Below are positions 7,967-18,966 of a stretch of 64,000 nucleotides of DNA, piece by piece (position 1 is the first letter of the stretch; each line of letters starts with the position of its first letter). The stretch lies in assembly GCA_037039685.1 (NCBI GenBank), contig JAWNGF010000004.1, positions 4,526,001 to 4,590,000 of the forward strand. The letters run 5' to 3'. A program made the position numbers and the translations under genes. This DNA is from Ceratobasidium sp. AG-K. Lineage: Eukaryota; Basidiomycota; Agaricomycetes; Cantharellales; Ceratobasidiaceae. Below the pieces are notes generated by a model that worked only from the letters and a program-made list of their open reading frames with translations, had not been told where the DNA came from and did not search any database.

Positions 7967-10373
7967 ATGAAGAAAGTACTAGAAACCCTTATCCGAAGGG
8001 GACACATTCAGATTTCCAAGTCTCCTTTGGCCTCACCAGTCCTGTTTGTCAAAAAACCCCATCCAGAAGATCCAAACAACCCAGAGTTACACTTTTGCAT
8101 TGACTACAGATACATGAATTTGCTGTGCAAATTCAATGCAAGTGGAATACCTCTACTGGATCAATGGTTAAGGGCCCTGGAAGGGTTTGTCATTGGTACC
8201 ACTCTAGACTTGGCACAAGGATTCCATCAAACCCTAAATACGGCAGCCATGAATTGGAAAGCCCCTAAAAACAATAAACAAGTTCAAGAGTTCCCAGGAT
8301 TTGTAAATTTTTATCAAAGATTCATTCAAGATTTTGCTGGCAAAGCTAGACCTTTATACAACCTACTCAAGAAGGATCAAAAGTGGCAATGGACAAGCAA
8401 AGAACAAGATTCCATGAATGCACTAAAGGAAGCTCTTAAGGTGGCACCCGTAATGATGCAACCCAATCAAAATAAAGAGTTTTTCCTTGAAGCAGATGCA
8501 TCAGGATTTGCCACAGGCACAGTTTTATCACAAAAAGATGAAGAAGGGAAACTGCACCCAGTAGCTTTCCTTTCTAAATCACTAAATCCAGCCAAGCAAA
8601 ACTACAACATTTTTGATAAAGAACTATTGGCAATTATTAGGGCCTTCAAGGAATGGCAGCACTTACTTCAAGGCACAGAGAAAGCTGTTCAAGTGTTAAC
8701 AGATCACAAGAATTTGGAATACTTCTCCTCATCCAAACAACTGAACCAATGCCAAATCCATTGGATGAACTTCCTGGTGGACTTCAACTTCCAGATCATG
8801 TACAGGCCAGGAAACCAGAATAAAAAAGCAGACATTCTTTCAAGGCAATACAACCTAGAACCTTTGGGGGGGGGGTAGAGAACCAAGTTCTCCTCAAACC
8901 AGACATTTTTATTTTGGCTATTACCCCTGACCAGGAGATTAAGGACCTAATCAGAGAAGCAATTCTTGAAGATCCCAGATTAGAGGAAGCTCACAATAAG
9001 CTGAGAAACGGAGAAAAAGTCAAAGATTGGGAATACAAAAAAGGACTCCTAATGTTCAAAGGAAAGATCTTTGTCCCCAAGGATGACACAGTCAGAAACC
9101 TGATATTGGAATTGTGCCATGACAATATTACAGCTGGGCATCCAGGACAAGCAAGAACATTGGAATTAGTCTCAAGAACTTACTACTGGCCAACCATGAA
9201 GAAGTTTGTCAACTCTTATGTGTCACACTGCAAAACATGCATTCAAGTTAAACCATCAAACCAACTCCCCACAGGACTGCTGCATCCTTTACATATTCCT
9301 GAGAGACCTTGGGAAGAGATCTCCTACAACATGATTGTAGGGCTCCCAGAGTCAGAAGGACATGGCGCAATCTTGACAGTTGTAGATTGGTTCTCCAAGA
9401 TGGCACATTACCTTCCTTGCAAATCAACAGCCACAGCAGTAGACATAGCCAATATCTTTGTTGCAAACATTTGGAAACTTCACAGTACCCCAAAAGCAAC
9501 AGTCTTGGATAGAGGATCCACTTTCAACTCAAAGTTCATTAAGCATCTGTACAAACGGTTGGATGTAAAACCACCTTCAGCACAGCCTACCATCCAAGGA
9601 CAGATGGACAGTCAGAACAGGCAAACCAAGTCGTTGAAATCTTTATCAGGGCTTTTGTCAACCATAGGCAAAACGACTGGGTAGCCCTACTCCCTATGGC
9701 AGAATTTGCCTACAACAATGGAATCCAAGCATCCACTGGCAAAACCCCTTTCCAGATCTGCCAAGGATTCAACCCCAGAATGAACATTGGGGAAGAATCA
9801 GACTACACTGTTCCTGAAGCTGATGTCCATGCGGAATTCCTGTTGAAAGGATATGATGAAGTCAAAGCCGCTCTCATTCTAGCAAATCAATCCTACAAAC
9901 ACTATTTTGATAAAGGAGCCAAAGAACCAGAAGAAATAAACCCTGGAGATAAAGTCTGGCTTAGTCATCAAAACATATCCACAGACAGACCTTCAGTAAA
10001 ACTCTCCCACAAAGTTTTAGGCCCTTACAAAGTACTGGAGAAAGTAGGGACTCACGCCTTTAGACTAGAATTACCAAAATCAATAAAGATCCATCCTGTC
10101 TTCCATGTCATGCTGCTCATGAAATTTCACTCTGATCCCCACGGTTGCAAACCAGCACAACCACCCCCTATTGTCACACAAGAAGGGGAAGAGGAGTGGG
10201 AAGTCAAGGAGATCCTTAATTCCAAGAAAATTCTCCGTCAACTCCAATATTACGTCAAATGGTAAGGATACTCTCATGCAGACAATTCTTGGCAATCAAA
10301 GGAAGACCTCAAGAATGCTCCTGGACTAGTTGATAAATTTCACAGACTCCACCCCACTGCGCCAGGCCCTTAG
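7967..10373 (+). pseudogene. pol: pol of element A, 3' part (RT remnant, RNase H, integrase, chromodomain)
   Basis: Resumes pol at KKVLETL after Copia. RT lacks about 345 bp (115 codons) that element B has, including the whole YIDD core. The junction lies at a repeated CGGCAG, so a short-homology deletion is likely; it is in frame. RNase H (FFLEADASG, LTDHKNLEYF) follows. At 8866-8875 a run of ten G residues puts the frame into TAG; integrase continues in the -1 frame. Integrase shows the HHCC finger (GHPGQARTLELVSRTYYW), the first Asp in VVDWFSK and a second in LDRGSTF. A 1-nt deletion near 9571 shifts frame again before the Glu. The chromodomain (YYVKW...) is cut by TAA 10263-10265. The ancestral stop is TAG 10371-10373. 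Confidence 0.92.
8866..8875 (+). repeat. G10 homopolymer at the RNase H/integrase junction, element A
   Basis: Ten G residues immediately before TAG. Eleven (or eight) G residues would keep RNase H and integrase in one frame. Element B has the same ten (13614-13623). Confidence 0.8.
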
Positions 10374-10380
10374 GAGGGGG
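10372..10380 (+). other. Polypurine tract, element A
   Basis: AGGAGGGGG followed by TAA, then the 3' LTR. It overlaps the pol stop codon. Confidence 0.85.
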
Positions 10381-10383
10381 TAA

Positions 10384-10799
10384 TGTCATGAGCTGACTAA
10401 GGTCAGACATTTTATTCCGATTTTATATCTGTTTTTCCGAACACTTTCCTTTTTTGGTACAAATGTCCTCTGGTGCTTAAACTTGTATCATGTGATGTAT
10501 TTGTCTTTTCATTTGATATTGGTGTTGCTTCTTGAAGTTCTAGAAAGTCAAGTCATACCTCTTATCTTGCTTATCATCAGTTGTACTCGGCTTTCTCACA
10601 CTGATAGTTGATGACATGGCACTGATCCCTCCTGTATATAAACCCAGAGGTCAAGCCGGTTAATGACAAGGCTTGACCTCCTCTCCACTAGGACTTGATC
10701 AATCAATTCCTCTTTACTATTACTACTCCTTGGGTTCTAAGACTTATCTAAGTCAAACCCCTTCACCTTTTATATACCTAATTGACTCAAGTCGGGACA
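10384..10799 (+). repeat. Element A 3' LTR (family 1)
   Basis: 416 bp, begins TGTCATGAGCTGAC and ends GGGACA. It holds a TATA box (TATATAAA) and, about 33 bp on, AAGGCTTGACCT, the predicted transcript 5' end that pairs with the family's primer-binding site. AGGTCAAGCC just upstream makes an inverted repeat across the start site. Confidence 0.93.
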
Positions 10800-11686
10800 C
10801 TGCCTACATATGGATGCAACCAGGAATTGATGTGGACACAGCACAAAGGGGAGCAACAAATTGGCTACATGACATGGACAAATTCTGGAATGAAATGCAA
10901 GCCAGGTTTGGTGACGTTCACAAGATTGATTGCTTCAGGCAACTGTACAAGAAGCTGATCCAGATGAATTTGGTCCAAGACTATCTACAAGACTTCATTA
11001 CTTATTCATTGGTACTTGGGTACACTGACCAAGTACTCCGTGATGATTTCTACAACAGTCTCAAAGACAAAATCAAGATGGCCATGGTATCTCAAAACTT
11101 TAAACCCCATGAAACAACAAGAACCTTCAACCAGGTTCGCAAAAGGGCCTTGGAGATTGATTCCACAATGAATGCCATCAATGCACCCAAGAAAATCCAA
11201 AGCCTGCAAGCTAGCACTTCAAAACAAGCCACATCCAAGGCAGCTACCAGCAACCCAAACACCACACTAGGACAAAGGTTCAACATAAATGACTGCGTCT
11301 TTATGTCAAAACCCACAGGGGGAGTGCAATACAGCAAAATCTCAAGTATCACAAGAAACGCCAAGGGCTGCCCAGTTCCACAAATTTCCTGGGACAATGG
11401 AACTAAAGGAAACATCCCGTTTGGAGCAATTCAAAAGGACACAAGAACCACTACCTTCAATACTCCTACACTCCAAACCCCCAAATCATCCACTCCTGCA
11501 AAAGACCCCAATGCAATGGATCTTGATGGCAAAGGAAAAGGACCAATGATTTGCTTCACCTGCGGCGGTAAGGGACATTCAGCAAGGGTCTGTCCTTCCA
11601 AAAACACAGCATCAGGTTTTGAAGCTCAGATTGAAGAAATCTCTTCAGATATTGAGTCGGGAAAAGACGTCACCGAGGCTTATTAA
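10800..11686 (+). pseudogene. gag: gag of element B (5' part separated by element A)
   Basis: Capsid and nucleocapsid part of Gag, open from the junction to TAA 11684-11686. The open frame extends upstream into element A's LTR only by chance. The zinc knuckle CFTCGGKGHSARVC is complete (CX2CX4HX4C). Where A and C carry TGA, B keeps a sense codon (TDQVL). The gag C-terminus overlaps the frameshift site. The N-terminal part is predicted to lie upstream of element A. Confidence 0.9.
11659..11665 (+). promoter_or_regulatory. Putative -1 ribosomal frameshift heptamer GGGAAAA, element B
   Basis: In gag phase the site reads TC G|GGA|AAA|GAC, the canonical X XXY YYZ form. After a -1 slip the frame stays open across the gag stop to MDELEIMS and the protease. 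A short GGCT/AGCC hairpin follows, but it is weak evidence. Confidence 0.65.
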
Positions 11687-11721
11687 GGAGCCAAGTACTC
11701 AGTGATATATTAGCTGGTAAC

Positions 11722-14700
11722 ATGGATGAACTTGAAATCATGTCAATATCAAATGAAAACCAATTATACCTTGATTTCACTGCTCATCCACTAACTACGG
11801 CTCCTGATTCTAAGTCAGTCAACAAATCAAAAAAATTCTCTGGACAAGCACTCCTTGATTGCAGAGCAACATCCTGCTTCATCAACCCTTCTCTAGCAAA
11901 AGAAGCAAACCTTCCCCTTTTTCAACATGAAAAACCCAAGACTCTAAGAGTCATAGACAGGCATGAAGTTTTGTCTGGAAAAGTCACCCACTATACTAAA
12001 TTTAAACTTATCATGGGAACACATTCCAGCAAAATAGAATGTCACATCACAAACATTGGAAGACACCCTATTGTACTTGGAATGTCATGGCTCAAGAAAC
12101 ATAACCCACAAATTAATTGGAAAAATAGGACAATTGCGTACACAAGTGAGTTCTGCTCAAAGAACTGCCTTGAGGTCCCATCTACACTCCAAATTGCAGC
12201 CAAAACTACATTACCAGAGGAATACAAGGAGTTTGCAGATGTATTTGATGAATCCAGATTGGAAGAACTCCCACCACACAGACCAACTGACATTACACTC
12301 GACCTCCTACCAGAGGCCAAACTAAAGCATGGACCTATTTACAAAACATCCCCAGCCAAAGACAAAGAAATGAAGAAAGTACTGGAAACCCTTATCCAAA
12401 GAGGTCACATCCAGATTTCCAAATCTCCTTTGGCATTGCCAGTTCTGTTTGTCAAGAAACCCCATCCAGATGATCCCAACAACCCAGAATTATGCTTTTG
12501 CGTTGACTTCAGATATGTGAATCTGCTATGCAAATTCAATGCAAGTGGAATACCTCTACTGGATCAATGGTTAAGAGCCCTGGAAGGGTTTGTCATTGGT
12601 ACCACTCTAGACTTGGCACAAGGATTCCATCAAACCCTAATAGCGGCAGGACACAAATGGAAAACAGCCTTCAAAACTCAATATGGCATGTACGAGTGGA
12701 AAGTCATGCCCTTTGCCCTAAAAAATGCCCCATCCAGCTTCCAGTCCCTAATGAACTCTATATTCAGGGACATCATGGGGGTTTTTGTACTTGTATACAT
12801 TGATGATATCTTCATCTTTTCCAAATGGGTCAAAGATCATCCAAGACACATCAAAGAAGTGCTGAAAAGACTAAGGGAACACAAGTTGATTGCAAAACTG
12901 AGGAAATGCAAGTTCCACCAAACCAAGCTGGACTGGGTAGGACTGGTCATTTTCAATAAAAGGATCAAAACAGATCAGGAACAAGTTACGGCAGCCATGA
13001 ATTGGAAAGCCCCTAAAAACAATAAACAAGTTCAAGAGTTCCTAGGATTTGTCAATTTTTATCAAAGATTCATTCAAGATTTTGCTGGCAAAGCTAGACC
13101 TTTATACAACCTACTCAAGAAGGATCAAAAGTGGCAATGGACAAGCAAAGAACAAGATTCCATGAATGCACTAAAGGAAGCTCTTAAGGTGGCACCCGTA
13201 ATGATGCAACCCAATCAAAATAAAGAGTTTTTCCTTGAAGCAGATGCATCAGGATTTGCCACAGGCACAGTTTTATCACAAAAAGATGAAGAAGGGAAAC
13301 TGCACCCAGTAGCTTTCCTTTCTAAATCACTAAATCCAGCCAAGCAAAACTACAACATTTTTGATAAAGAACTATTGGCAATTATTAGGGCCTTCAAGGA
13401 ATGGCAGCACTTACTTCAAGGCACAGAGAAAGCTGTTCAAGTGTTAACAGATCACAAGAATTTGGAATACTTCTCCTCATCCAAACAACTGAACCAATGC
13501 CAAATCCATTGGATGAACTTCCTGGTGGACTTCAACTTCCAGATCAGGTACAGGCTGGGCAGCCAGAACAAAAAAGCAGACATTCTCTCAAGGCGATACG
13601 ACCTGGAACCTTTGGGGGGGGGGTAGAGAACCAAGTTCTCCTTAAACCAGACATTTTTATTTTGGCTATCACCCCTGACCAAGAAATCAATGACCTAATC
13701 AGAGAAGCAATTCTTGAAGACCCCAGATTAGACAAAGCTCATAATAAGCTAAGAAATGGCAAAAAAGTCAAAGATTGAGAATACAAAGAAGGACTCCTAA
13801 TGTTCAAAGGAAGGATCTTGGTCCCCAGGGATGAAACAGTCAGAAATCTGATATTAAAATCATGCCATGACAATGTTACAGCTGGACACCCTGGACAAGC
13901 AAGAACATTGGCATTGGTCTCAAGAACGTACTACTGGCCATCCATGAAGAAGTTAGTCAACTCCTACGTGTCACACTGTGAAACATGCATTCGAGTTAAA
14001 CCATCAAACCAACTCCCCACAGGACTACTGTGTCCCTTACATATCCCTGAGAGACCTTGGGAAGAGATCTCCTACAACATGATTGTAGGACTCCCAGAAT
14101 CAGAAGGATATGATGCAATCTTGACAGTGGTAGATTGGTTTTCCAAGAAGGCACACTATCTCCCTTGCAAATCAATGGCCACAGCAGTAGACATAGCCAA
14201 TATCTTTGTCGCAAACATTTGGAAACTTCATGGCACCCCTAAAGCAACAGTCTCTGACAGAGGACCCACTTTCAACTCAGAGTTGATTAGGCATCTGTAC
14301 AAATGGTTGGACGTAAAACCCACCTTCAGCACAGCCTACCATCCAAGGACAGATGGACAGTCAGAACAGGCAAACCAAGTTGTTGAAATCTTTATCAGGG
14401 CCTTGTCAACCATAGGCAAAACAACTGGGTGGCCTTGCTCCCTATGGCAGAATTTGCTTACAACAATGGAGTCCAAGCATCCATGGGCAAAACTCCCTTC
14501 CAGATCTGCCAAGGTTTCAACCCTAGAATGAACATTGGGGAAGAATCAGACTACACTGTTCCTGAAGCTGATGCCCATGCAGAATTCCTTCTGAAAGGAT
14601 ACGACGAAGTCAAAGCAGCTCTTATTCTAGGAAACCAGTCCTACAAACACTACTTTGATAAAGGAGCCAAAGAACCAGAAGAAATAAACCCTGGAGATAA

Positions 14701-15121
14701 AGTCTGGCTTAATCATCAGAACATATCCACAGACAGACCTTTGGTAAAACTCTCCCACAAGGTTTTAGGCCCTTACAAAGTACTGGAAAAAGTAGGGACT
14801 CATGCTTTTAAACTGGAATTGCCAAAATCAATGAAGATTCATCCTGTCTTCCATGTCATGCTGCTTAAAAAATTCCACCCTGATCCCCATGGTTGCAAAC
14901 CCACTCAACCACCCCCTATTGTCACACATGAAGGAGAAGAAGAATGGGAAGTTGAAGAGATCCTTAATTCCAAGAAAATTTGTTGTCAACTCCACTAGTA
15001 TGTCAAGTGGAAAGGATACTCTCATGCAGACAATTCTTGGCAATCAAAGGAAGATCTTAAGAATGCTCCTGAACTAGTTGATAAATTTCATAGACTCCAT
15101 CCCACCACACCAGGCCCTTAG
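11722..15121 (+). pseudogene. pol: pol of element B (protease, RT, RNase H, integrase, chromodomain)
   Basis: The most complete family 1 pol. The protease motif is DCRA (Gly lost). RT is intact with YIDD near 12800-12812, followed by RNase H (EADASG, TDHKNLEYF). G10 at 13614-13623 leads into TAG 13624-13626, and integrase continues in the -1 frame. A TGA at 13776-13778 (W codon of KDWEYK) lies before the HHCC finger. Catalytic residues are visible: D in VVDWFSK, D in SDRGPTF, E in DGQSEQ. A 1-nt deletion near 14403 shifts frame. The chromodomain (EVEEILNSKK...YVKWKGYSHADNSW) carries TAG 14996-14998. The ancestral stop is TAG 15119-15121. At least four lesions separate it from a functional gene. 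Confidence 0.92.
13614..13623 (+). repeat. G10 homopolymer at the RNase H/integrase junction, element B
   Basis: Same length and position as in element A (8866-8875), forcing the same -1 frame change. It is either a shared indel, an assembly homopolymer error, or a slippage site. Confidence 0.8.
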
Positions 15122-15128
15122 GAGGGGG
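15120..15128 (+). other. Polypurine tract, element B
   Basis: AGGAGGGGG then TAA before the 3' LTR. Confidence 0.85.
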
Positions 15129-15131
15129 TAA

Positions 15132-15546
15132 TGTCATGAGCTGACTAAGCTCAGACATTTTATTCTGATTTTATATTCTTTTTTCCGAACACTTTCCTTT
15201 TTTGGTACAAATGTCCTTTGGCACTTAACTTGTATCATGTGATGTATTTGTCTTTTCATTTGACATCAGTGCTGCTTCCAGAACTTCCAGAATATTGAGT
15301 CATACCTCTTATCTTGCTTATCATTGGTTGTACTTGGCTTTCTCACACTGATAGATGATGACGTGGCACTGATCCCTCATGTATATAAACCCAGAGGTCA
15401 AGCCAGTTAATGACAAGGCTTGACCTCCTCTCCACTAGGACTTGCTCAATCAAATCCTCTTAACTACTTCTACTCCTTGGGTTCCAAGACTTCTCTAAGT
15501 CAAACCCCTTAACCTTTTATACACCTAATTAACCCAAGTTGGGACA
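15132..15546 (+). repeat. Element B 3' LTR (family 1)
   Basis: 415 bp, TGTCATGAGC...GGGACA, with TATATAAA and AAGGCTTGACCT as in the other family 1 LTRs. Confidence 0.93.
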
Positions 15547-15846
15547 AGTTGTTAGCTGTTCAAACTCACAGTCTGTTGGCCATCCTGACTCAAAGTCTGT
15601 AGCGCATGGGTGCCACCAGATTCCCTCCTTGTTGCAGTGTCCGCCATTGTTGAGGGCAAGGCAAGGGTTGTTTTCTTGCTTGAACCACTTGTCTCCCTCC
15701 CACTTGTAACTGGTGTTGCAGTTTCATGTGTCCATGCTTTTGAGGACAATGTCATGGACTGTGAGGCTGACGCACCCTTGACAGTGGTAGTATTTGTTGC
15801 AGCCAATGTTGGTGGGGTTGGATGGCCGGCTGTCAGGGTGGCTGAC
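15547..15846 (-). pseudogene. ORF3 of element F, 3' part
   Basis: Minus-strand continuation of the ORF3 that starts at 37471. It contains the diagnostic YYHCQGC motif, then a VL-x-S stretch, a TGA in the position of a Trp codon, and a W/G/C-rich tail (KWEGDKW, GIWWHP, ESGW). It aligns with E and G ORF3 (LYTCQGC, VVLKS, ESGW). The C-terminus is missing because element B has inserted at 15546. A second open minus-strand frame (to TAA 15552-15554) is the overlapping pol frame described under findings. No known domain recognised. Confidence 0.8.
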
Positions 15847-16264
15847 TGTCATGAGCTGACTAAGCTCAGACATTTTTATCCTGATTTTATAACTTTTTTT
15901 CCGAACACTGTCCTTTTTTGGTACAAATGTCCCTTGGTGCTTAAACTTGTATCATGTGATGTATTTGTCTTTTCATTTGATATTGGTGTTGCTTCCCAAA
16001 CTTCCAGAATGTTGAGTCATATCTCTTATCTTGCTTATCATCAGTTGTACTCAGCTTTCCCACACTGATAGATGATGATGTGGTGCTGATCCCTCATGTA
16101 TATAAACCCAGAGGTCAAGCCAGTTAATGACAAGGCTTGACCTCCTCTCCACTAGGACTTGCTCAATCAATTCCTCTTAACTACTTCTACTCCTTGGGTT
16201 CTGAGACTTGTCTAAGTCAAACCCCCTTAACCTCTTATACACCTAATTGACCCAAGTTGGGACA
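15847..16264 (+). repeat. Element C 5' LTR (family 1)
   Basis: 418 bp, TGTCATGAGC...GGGACA. TATATAAA starts at 16099. AAGGCTTGACCT at 16132-16143 begins 33 bp later and is the predicted transcript 5' end. The arms GAGGTCAAGCC and GGCTTGACCTC form an 11-bp inverted repeat straddling that start. Confidence 0.94.
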
Positions 16265-16266
16265 TT

Positions 16267-16278
16267 AGGTCAAGCCTT
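16267..16278 (+). other. Self-priming primer-binding site, element C
   Basis: AGGTCAAGCCTT, two nt after the LTR, is the exact reverse complement of LTR bases 16132-16143. As in Tf1, the folded-back 5' end of the transcript rather than a tRNA would prime minus-strand DNA synthesis. Confidence 0.85.
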
Positions 16279-16513
16279 TTTAGCATCAGCCTTAAGCCCC
16301 TGCTCTTCCACCAAGTAGATAGAACGTACATGGGAAAACGGGCATAGTGCAATGGACAATGAGCTATACTTGATATAGACCAGTAGTCCCACATTGCTAT
16401 ATGCTGTCAGTGAACCCAATTGTTATCCTCTTTGGGGTCATAGCGGCTTTAGTCAGCTAAATACACCCTTACTCTGTCATACACTGTTGCTGTCATGCCT
16501 GCCCAAGGCCGTT

Positions 16514-16547
16514 GATAACTGATAAGATCAGATAAGGAGTATATAAA
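16514..16547 (+). promoter_or_regulatory. Internal promoter-like block: three GATA motifs and a TATA box
   Basis: GATA at 16514, 16521 and 16531 is followed at once by TATATAAA (16540-16547). Three closely spaced GATA boxes suggest a fungal GATA-type transcription factor. The block lies 200 bp upstream of the leader ORF and is separate from the LTR promoter. 16279-16513 shows no other feature that I can name. Confidence 0.5.
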
Positions 16548-16743
16548 GCAAAGGCTTAGCGTCTTGCACCCCTCACATCCAAACCGGCATCTTGAGGAAG
16601 CCAGATCCTCTCAACCAACCTGGAAAGTGGTCAGAGCACCACCCAAGTTAACACTCACATCCATCAAGAACTACATCAACTTGTCATTTCCATCAGTACG
16701 CACTAAAAAAAGATTAATTAGTAACTGACTAATTAACCTTAAA

Positions 16744-17456
16744 GTGTTCCCTGTGTTTTTTAGCCTCTGCAAAGGAGTCTTTAGACTAAAAGACTTTGTA
16801 CTTGATCTAGACACCAAAGTCAACAAATTAAACAGTCGAATTGAAGTACTAGAAGAAGATCAGGTTGAACAAGCAGAGGATCTAAGTGTCAAGCATACAA
16901 GAAACAATGAGAACTACAACCAACTCAAAGCTGATTATCAAACACTCCACTCAAGGCTTGAGTTCATCGAAATCAGCATTGATAACATGAACAAGCAACA
17001 AGCCAATCAAGATTGTGTCCAAAGCATAAACTTAGCTGACAACAACATTGAAGTTGAGTGCCTACAAGAACAAACCCGTGTCCTGATTGAAAACTGCAAC
17101 CAACTGATAAAAATCCAAGAGAAACATACTCAAAAGGTCGAAAACCTCATCAACAACAACAAACGTCAGTGGTGCACCATTGAGACCCTTAAAGACAAAA
17201 TCAAGAGCAGATACTGCCATCTTGCAACAGAAATGCATATTCCTATTATCCAGGATTACTGCCTTCTAAATCACCTTCATACCATTGCACCCAACCCTTT
17301 TCAGTGGGACCAAGACATCAACTTACACAGGAACAACACAGGGACCAGCTTAGACTAGAATCCCTGTTACTCTTTATTGAAGATGTTGATTGTAACTATA
17401 TATACAAACAGTATGACAAACTAGGAGTAATTAACGCATTGTTTTGGAAGACCTAA
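16744..17456 (+). pseudogene. ORF0, coiled-coil protein in the leader of element C (function unknown)
   Basis: Not recognised. The frame is open from 16744 (a GTG; the first in-frame ATG is 16987) to 17358. Sense-looking sequence continues in another frame (LESLLLFIEDVDCNY, then LGVINALFWKT) to TAA 17454-17456, so a frameshift near 17330 is likely. Residues 10-150 are rich in E, K, N, Q and L with heptad spacing (LDTKVNKLNSRIEVLEE), consistent with a coiled coil. No zinc knuckle, protease or membrane segment. TGTTTTTTAG at 16754-16763 looks like a 3' splice site, and a GTACGC at 16696 could be its 5' partner (about 68 nt), but no upstream ATG supports a first exon. It is either a leader protein or a captured host fragment with its promoter. 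Confidence 0.55.
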
Positions 17457-17578
17457 ATCTTGAATTGGTGTTTTTGAGAAGTCTGTGTTCCATTAAAGAT
17501 AGAAGAGTTTGCAGAAGGCTTTGCAATACTTTGTACAGTCTGGGATCTCAATAAATCTACACTTTTCCCCACTCCAAC

Positions 17579-18931
17579 ATGTCGAGAGCCCCATCACCAA
17601 GTCAAGGGGGATTTACCCAAATATCTGCAACACCTCCACCAGATGTAGTTGCACATGCAATCAATGCTCTGACAGGCAAGGTACAAAAAATTAAGAGGCA
17701 CATCAATTCCTTAAATGGCATCACCGCCACCCTAGAACAAGGAATCAACAACACTGTTGCTGGTGTCATTGCAATTCAGAACCAAACCACACAGATTGCA
17801 CCTCTTCACCATTTAATAAATGCAGTATCTCAATCACTCACAAACCTGGGAGTGACACCCTCCACCACTGTGTCAACAACCACTCCTGGATATAAACTCA
17901 AAATGCATCCCCCAGAAGAATTTTCCGGAGATGTAGACAAATTTCACAAGTTTAAGTTGCAATGTACCTTGTAGATAAACCACACATCCCCACAAGCAAC
18001 CACAGAACAAAAAATCACCTCTATCATGGGTTATTGCAAAGGGCCTGCCTATGTATGGATGCAACCTGGAATCAATGCAGATACAGCACAAAGGGGAACA
18101 ACTAATTGGCTACAGGACATGGACAAATTCTGGAATTAAATGCAAGCTAGGTTTGGTGATGTTCACAAGATTGACCACTTCAGGCAACTATACAAGAAGC
18201 TCATCCAGAAGAACTCTGTCCAAGATTATCTACAAGACTTTGTCACTTATTCATTGGTACTTGGGTACACTGATTGAGTACTCCGTGATGATTTCTATGA
18301 CAGTCTCAAAGATGAAATCAAGATGGCCATGGTATTGCAGAACTTGAAACCCCATGAAGCAGCAAGGACCTTCAACCAAGTTTGCAAAAGGGCACTGGAG
18401 ATTGATTCCACAATGAATGCCATTAATGCACCCAAGAAAACCCAAAGCCTGCAAACCAGCACTTCAAAACAAGCCACATCCAAGGCAGCCACAAACACTC
18501 CAGACACCGCACCAGGACAAAGGTTCAATGTAAATGACCGCGTCTTTATGTCAAAGCATACAGGGGGGGTGCAATACGGCAAAATCTCAAGCATCACCAG
18601 GAACGCCAAGGGTTATCCAGTTCCAGAGATATCCTGGGACAATGGAACTAAAGGAAACATCCCTTTTGGAGCAATCCAAAAGGACACCAGGACCACTACC
18701 TTCAATGTTCCTACCCTTCAAATGCCTAAATCATCCACTTCTGCCAAGGACCCCAATGCAATGGATCTTGGTGGCAAAGGCAAGGGACCAATAATTTGCT
18801 TTACCTGTGGTGGCAAGGGACATTCAGCAAGGGTCTGTCCTTCCGAGAACACAGCGTCAGGTTTTGAAGCTCAGATTGAAGAAATCTCTTCAGATATTGA
18901 GTTGGGAAAAGACGTCACCAAGGCTTATTAA
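17579..18931 (+). pseudogene. gag: gag of element C (three in-frame stops)
   Basis: Full-length family 1 gag, the only copy here with its true start: ATG 17579, MSRAPSPSQGG. The N-terminal third (QKIKRHINSLNGITATLEQ) is likely helical. The capsid follows (HPPEEFSGDVDKF, YVWMQPG), then the zinc knuckle CFTCGGKGHSARVC. Stops: TAG 17972-17974, TAA 18137-18139 and TGA 18275-18277, the last shared with element A. The natural stop is TAA 18929-18931. The 220 bp between ORF0 and this ATG show no clear feature. Confidence 0.93.
18904..18910 (+). promoter_or_regulatory. Putative -1 frameshift heptamer GGGAAAA, element C
   Basis: In gag phase (TTG GGA AAA GAC). The -1 frame is open from here through the pol ATG at 18967. 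Confidence 0.65.
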
Positions 18932-18966
18932 GGAGCCAAGTACTCAGTGATATACTAGCTAGTAAT

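Larger units (their letters stand above)
1..10799 (+). mobile_element. Element A, family 1 chromovirus (left end outside window), interrupted by Copia
   Basis: Ty3/Gypsy element read from mid-gag at base 1 to the end of its 3' LTR at 10799. It is split at 1728 by the Copia element, with TSD ATGAA at 1724-1728 and 7967-7971. The order gag, protease, RT, RNase H, integrase, chromodomain, PPT, LTR is typical of chromoviruses. Bases 10800-10804 (CTGCC) continue directly into element B's gag, so A is inferred to be inserted in B's gag. The matching CTGCC copy should lie just before A's 5' LTR, left of this window. The copy is dead: premature stop, frameshifts and loss of the RT core. Confidence 0.9.
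10800..15546 (+). mobile_element. Element B, family 1 chromovirus (left part outside window)
   Basis: Gypsy element whose gag is entered mid-gene (AYIWMQPG) directly after element A's 3' LTR, and which runs to its own 3' LTR at 15132-15546. B is the host of A. Its 5' LTR, leader and gag N-terminus should lie left of the window. On the right it abuts element F sequence, so AGTTG (15547-15551) should be its TSD. The copy has intact RT but is broken elsewhere. Confidence 0.88.

Noticed and set aside
15610..16068. Plus-strand 152-codon ORF across F remnant and C's LTR
   Set aside because: It crosses an insertion boundary and is antisense to F ORF3, so it is a chance frame.
16696..16763. A 68-nt intron before ORF0
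   Set aside because: GTACGC and TTTTTTAG fit fungal splice sites, but no ATG or coding signal lies in the supposed first exon. Kept only as a remark in the ORF0 entry.
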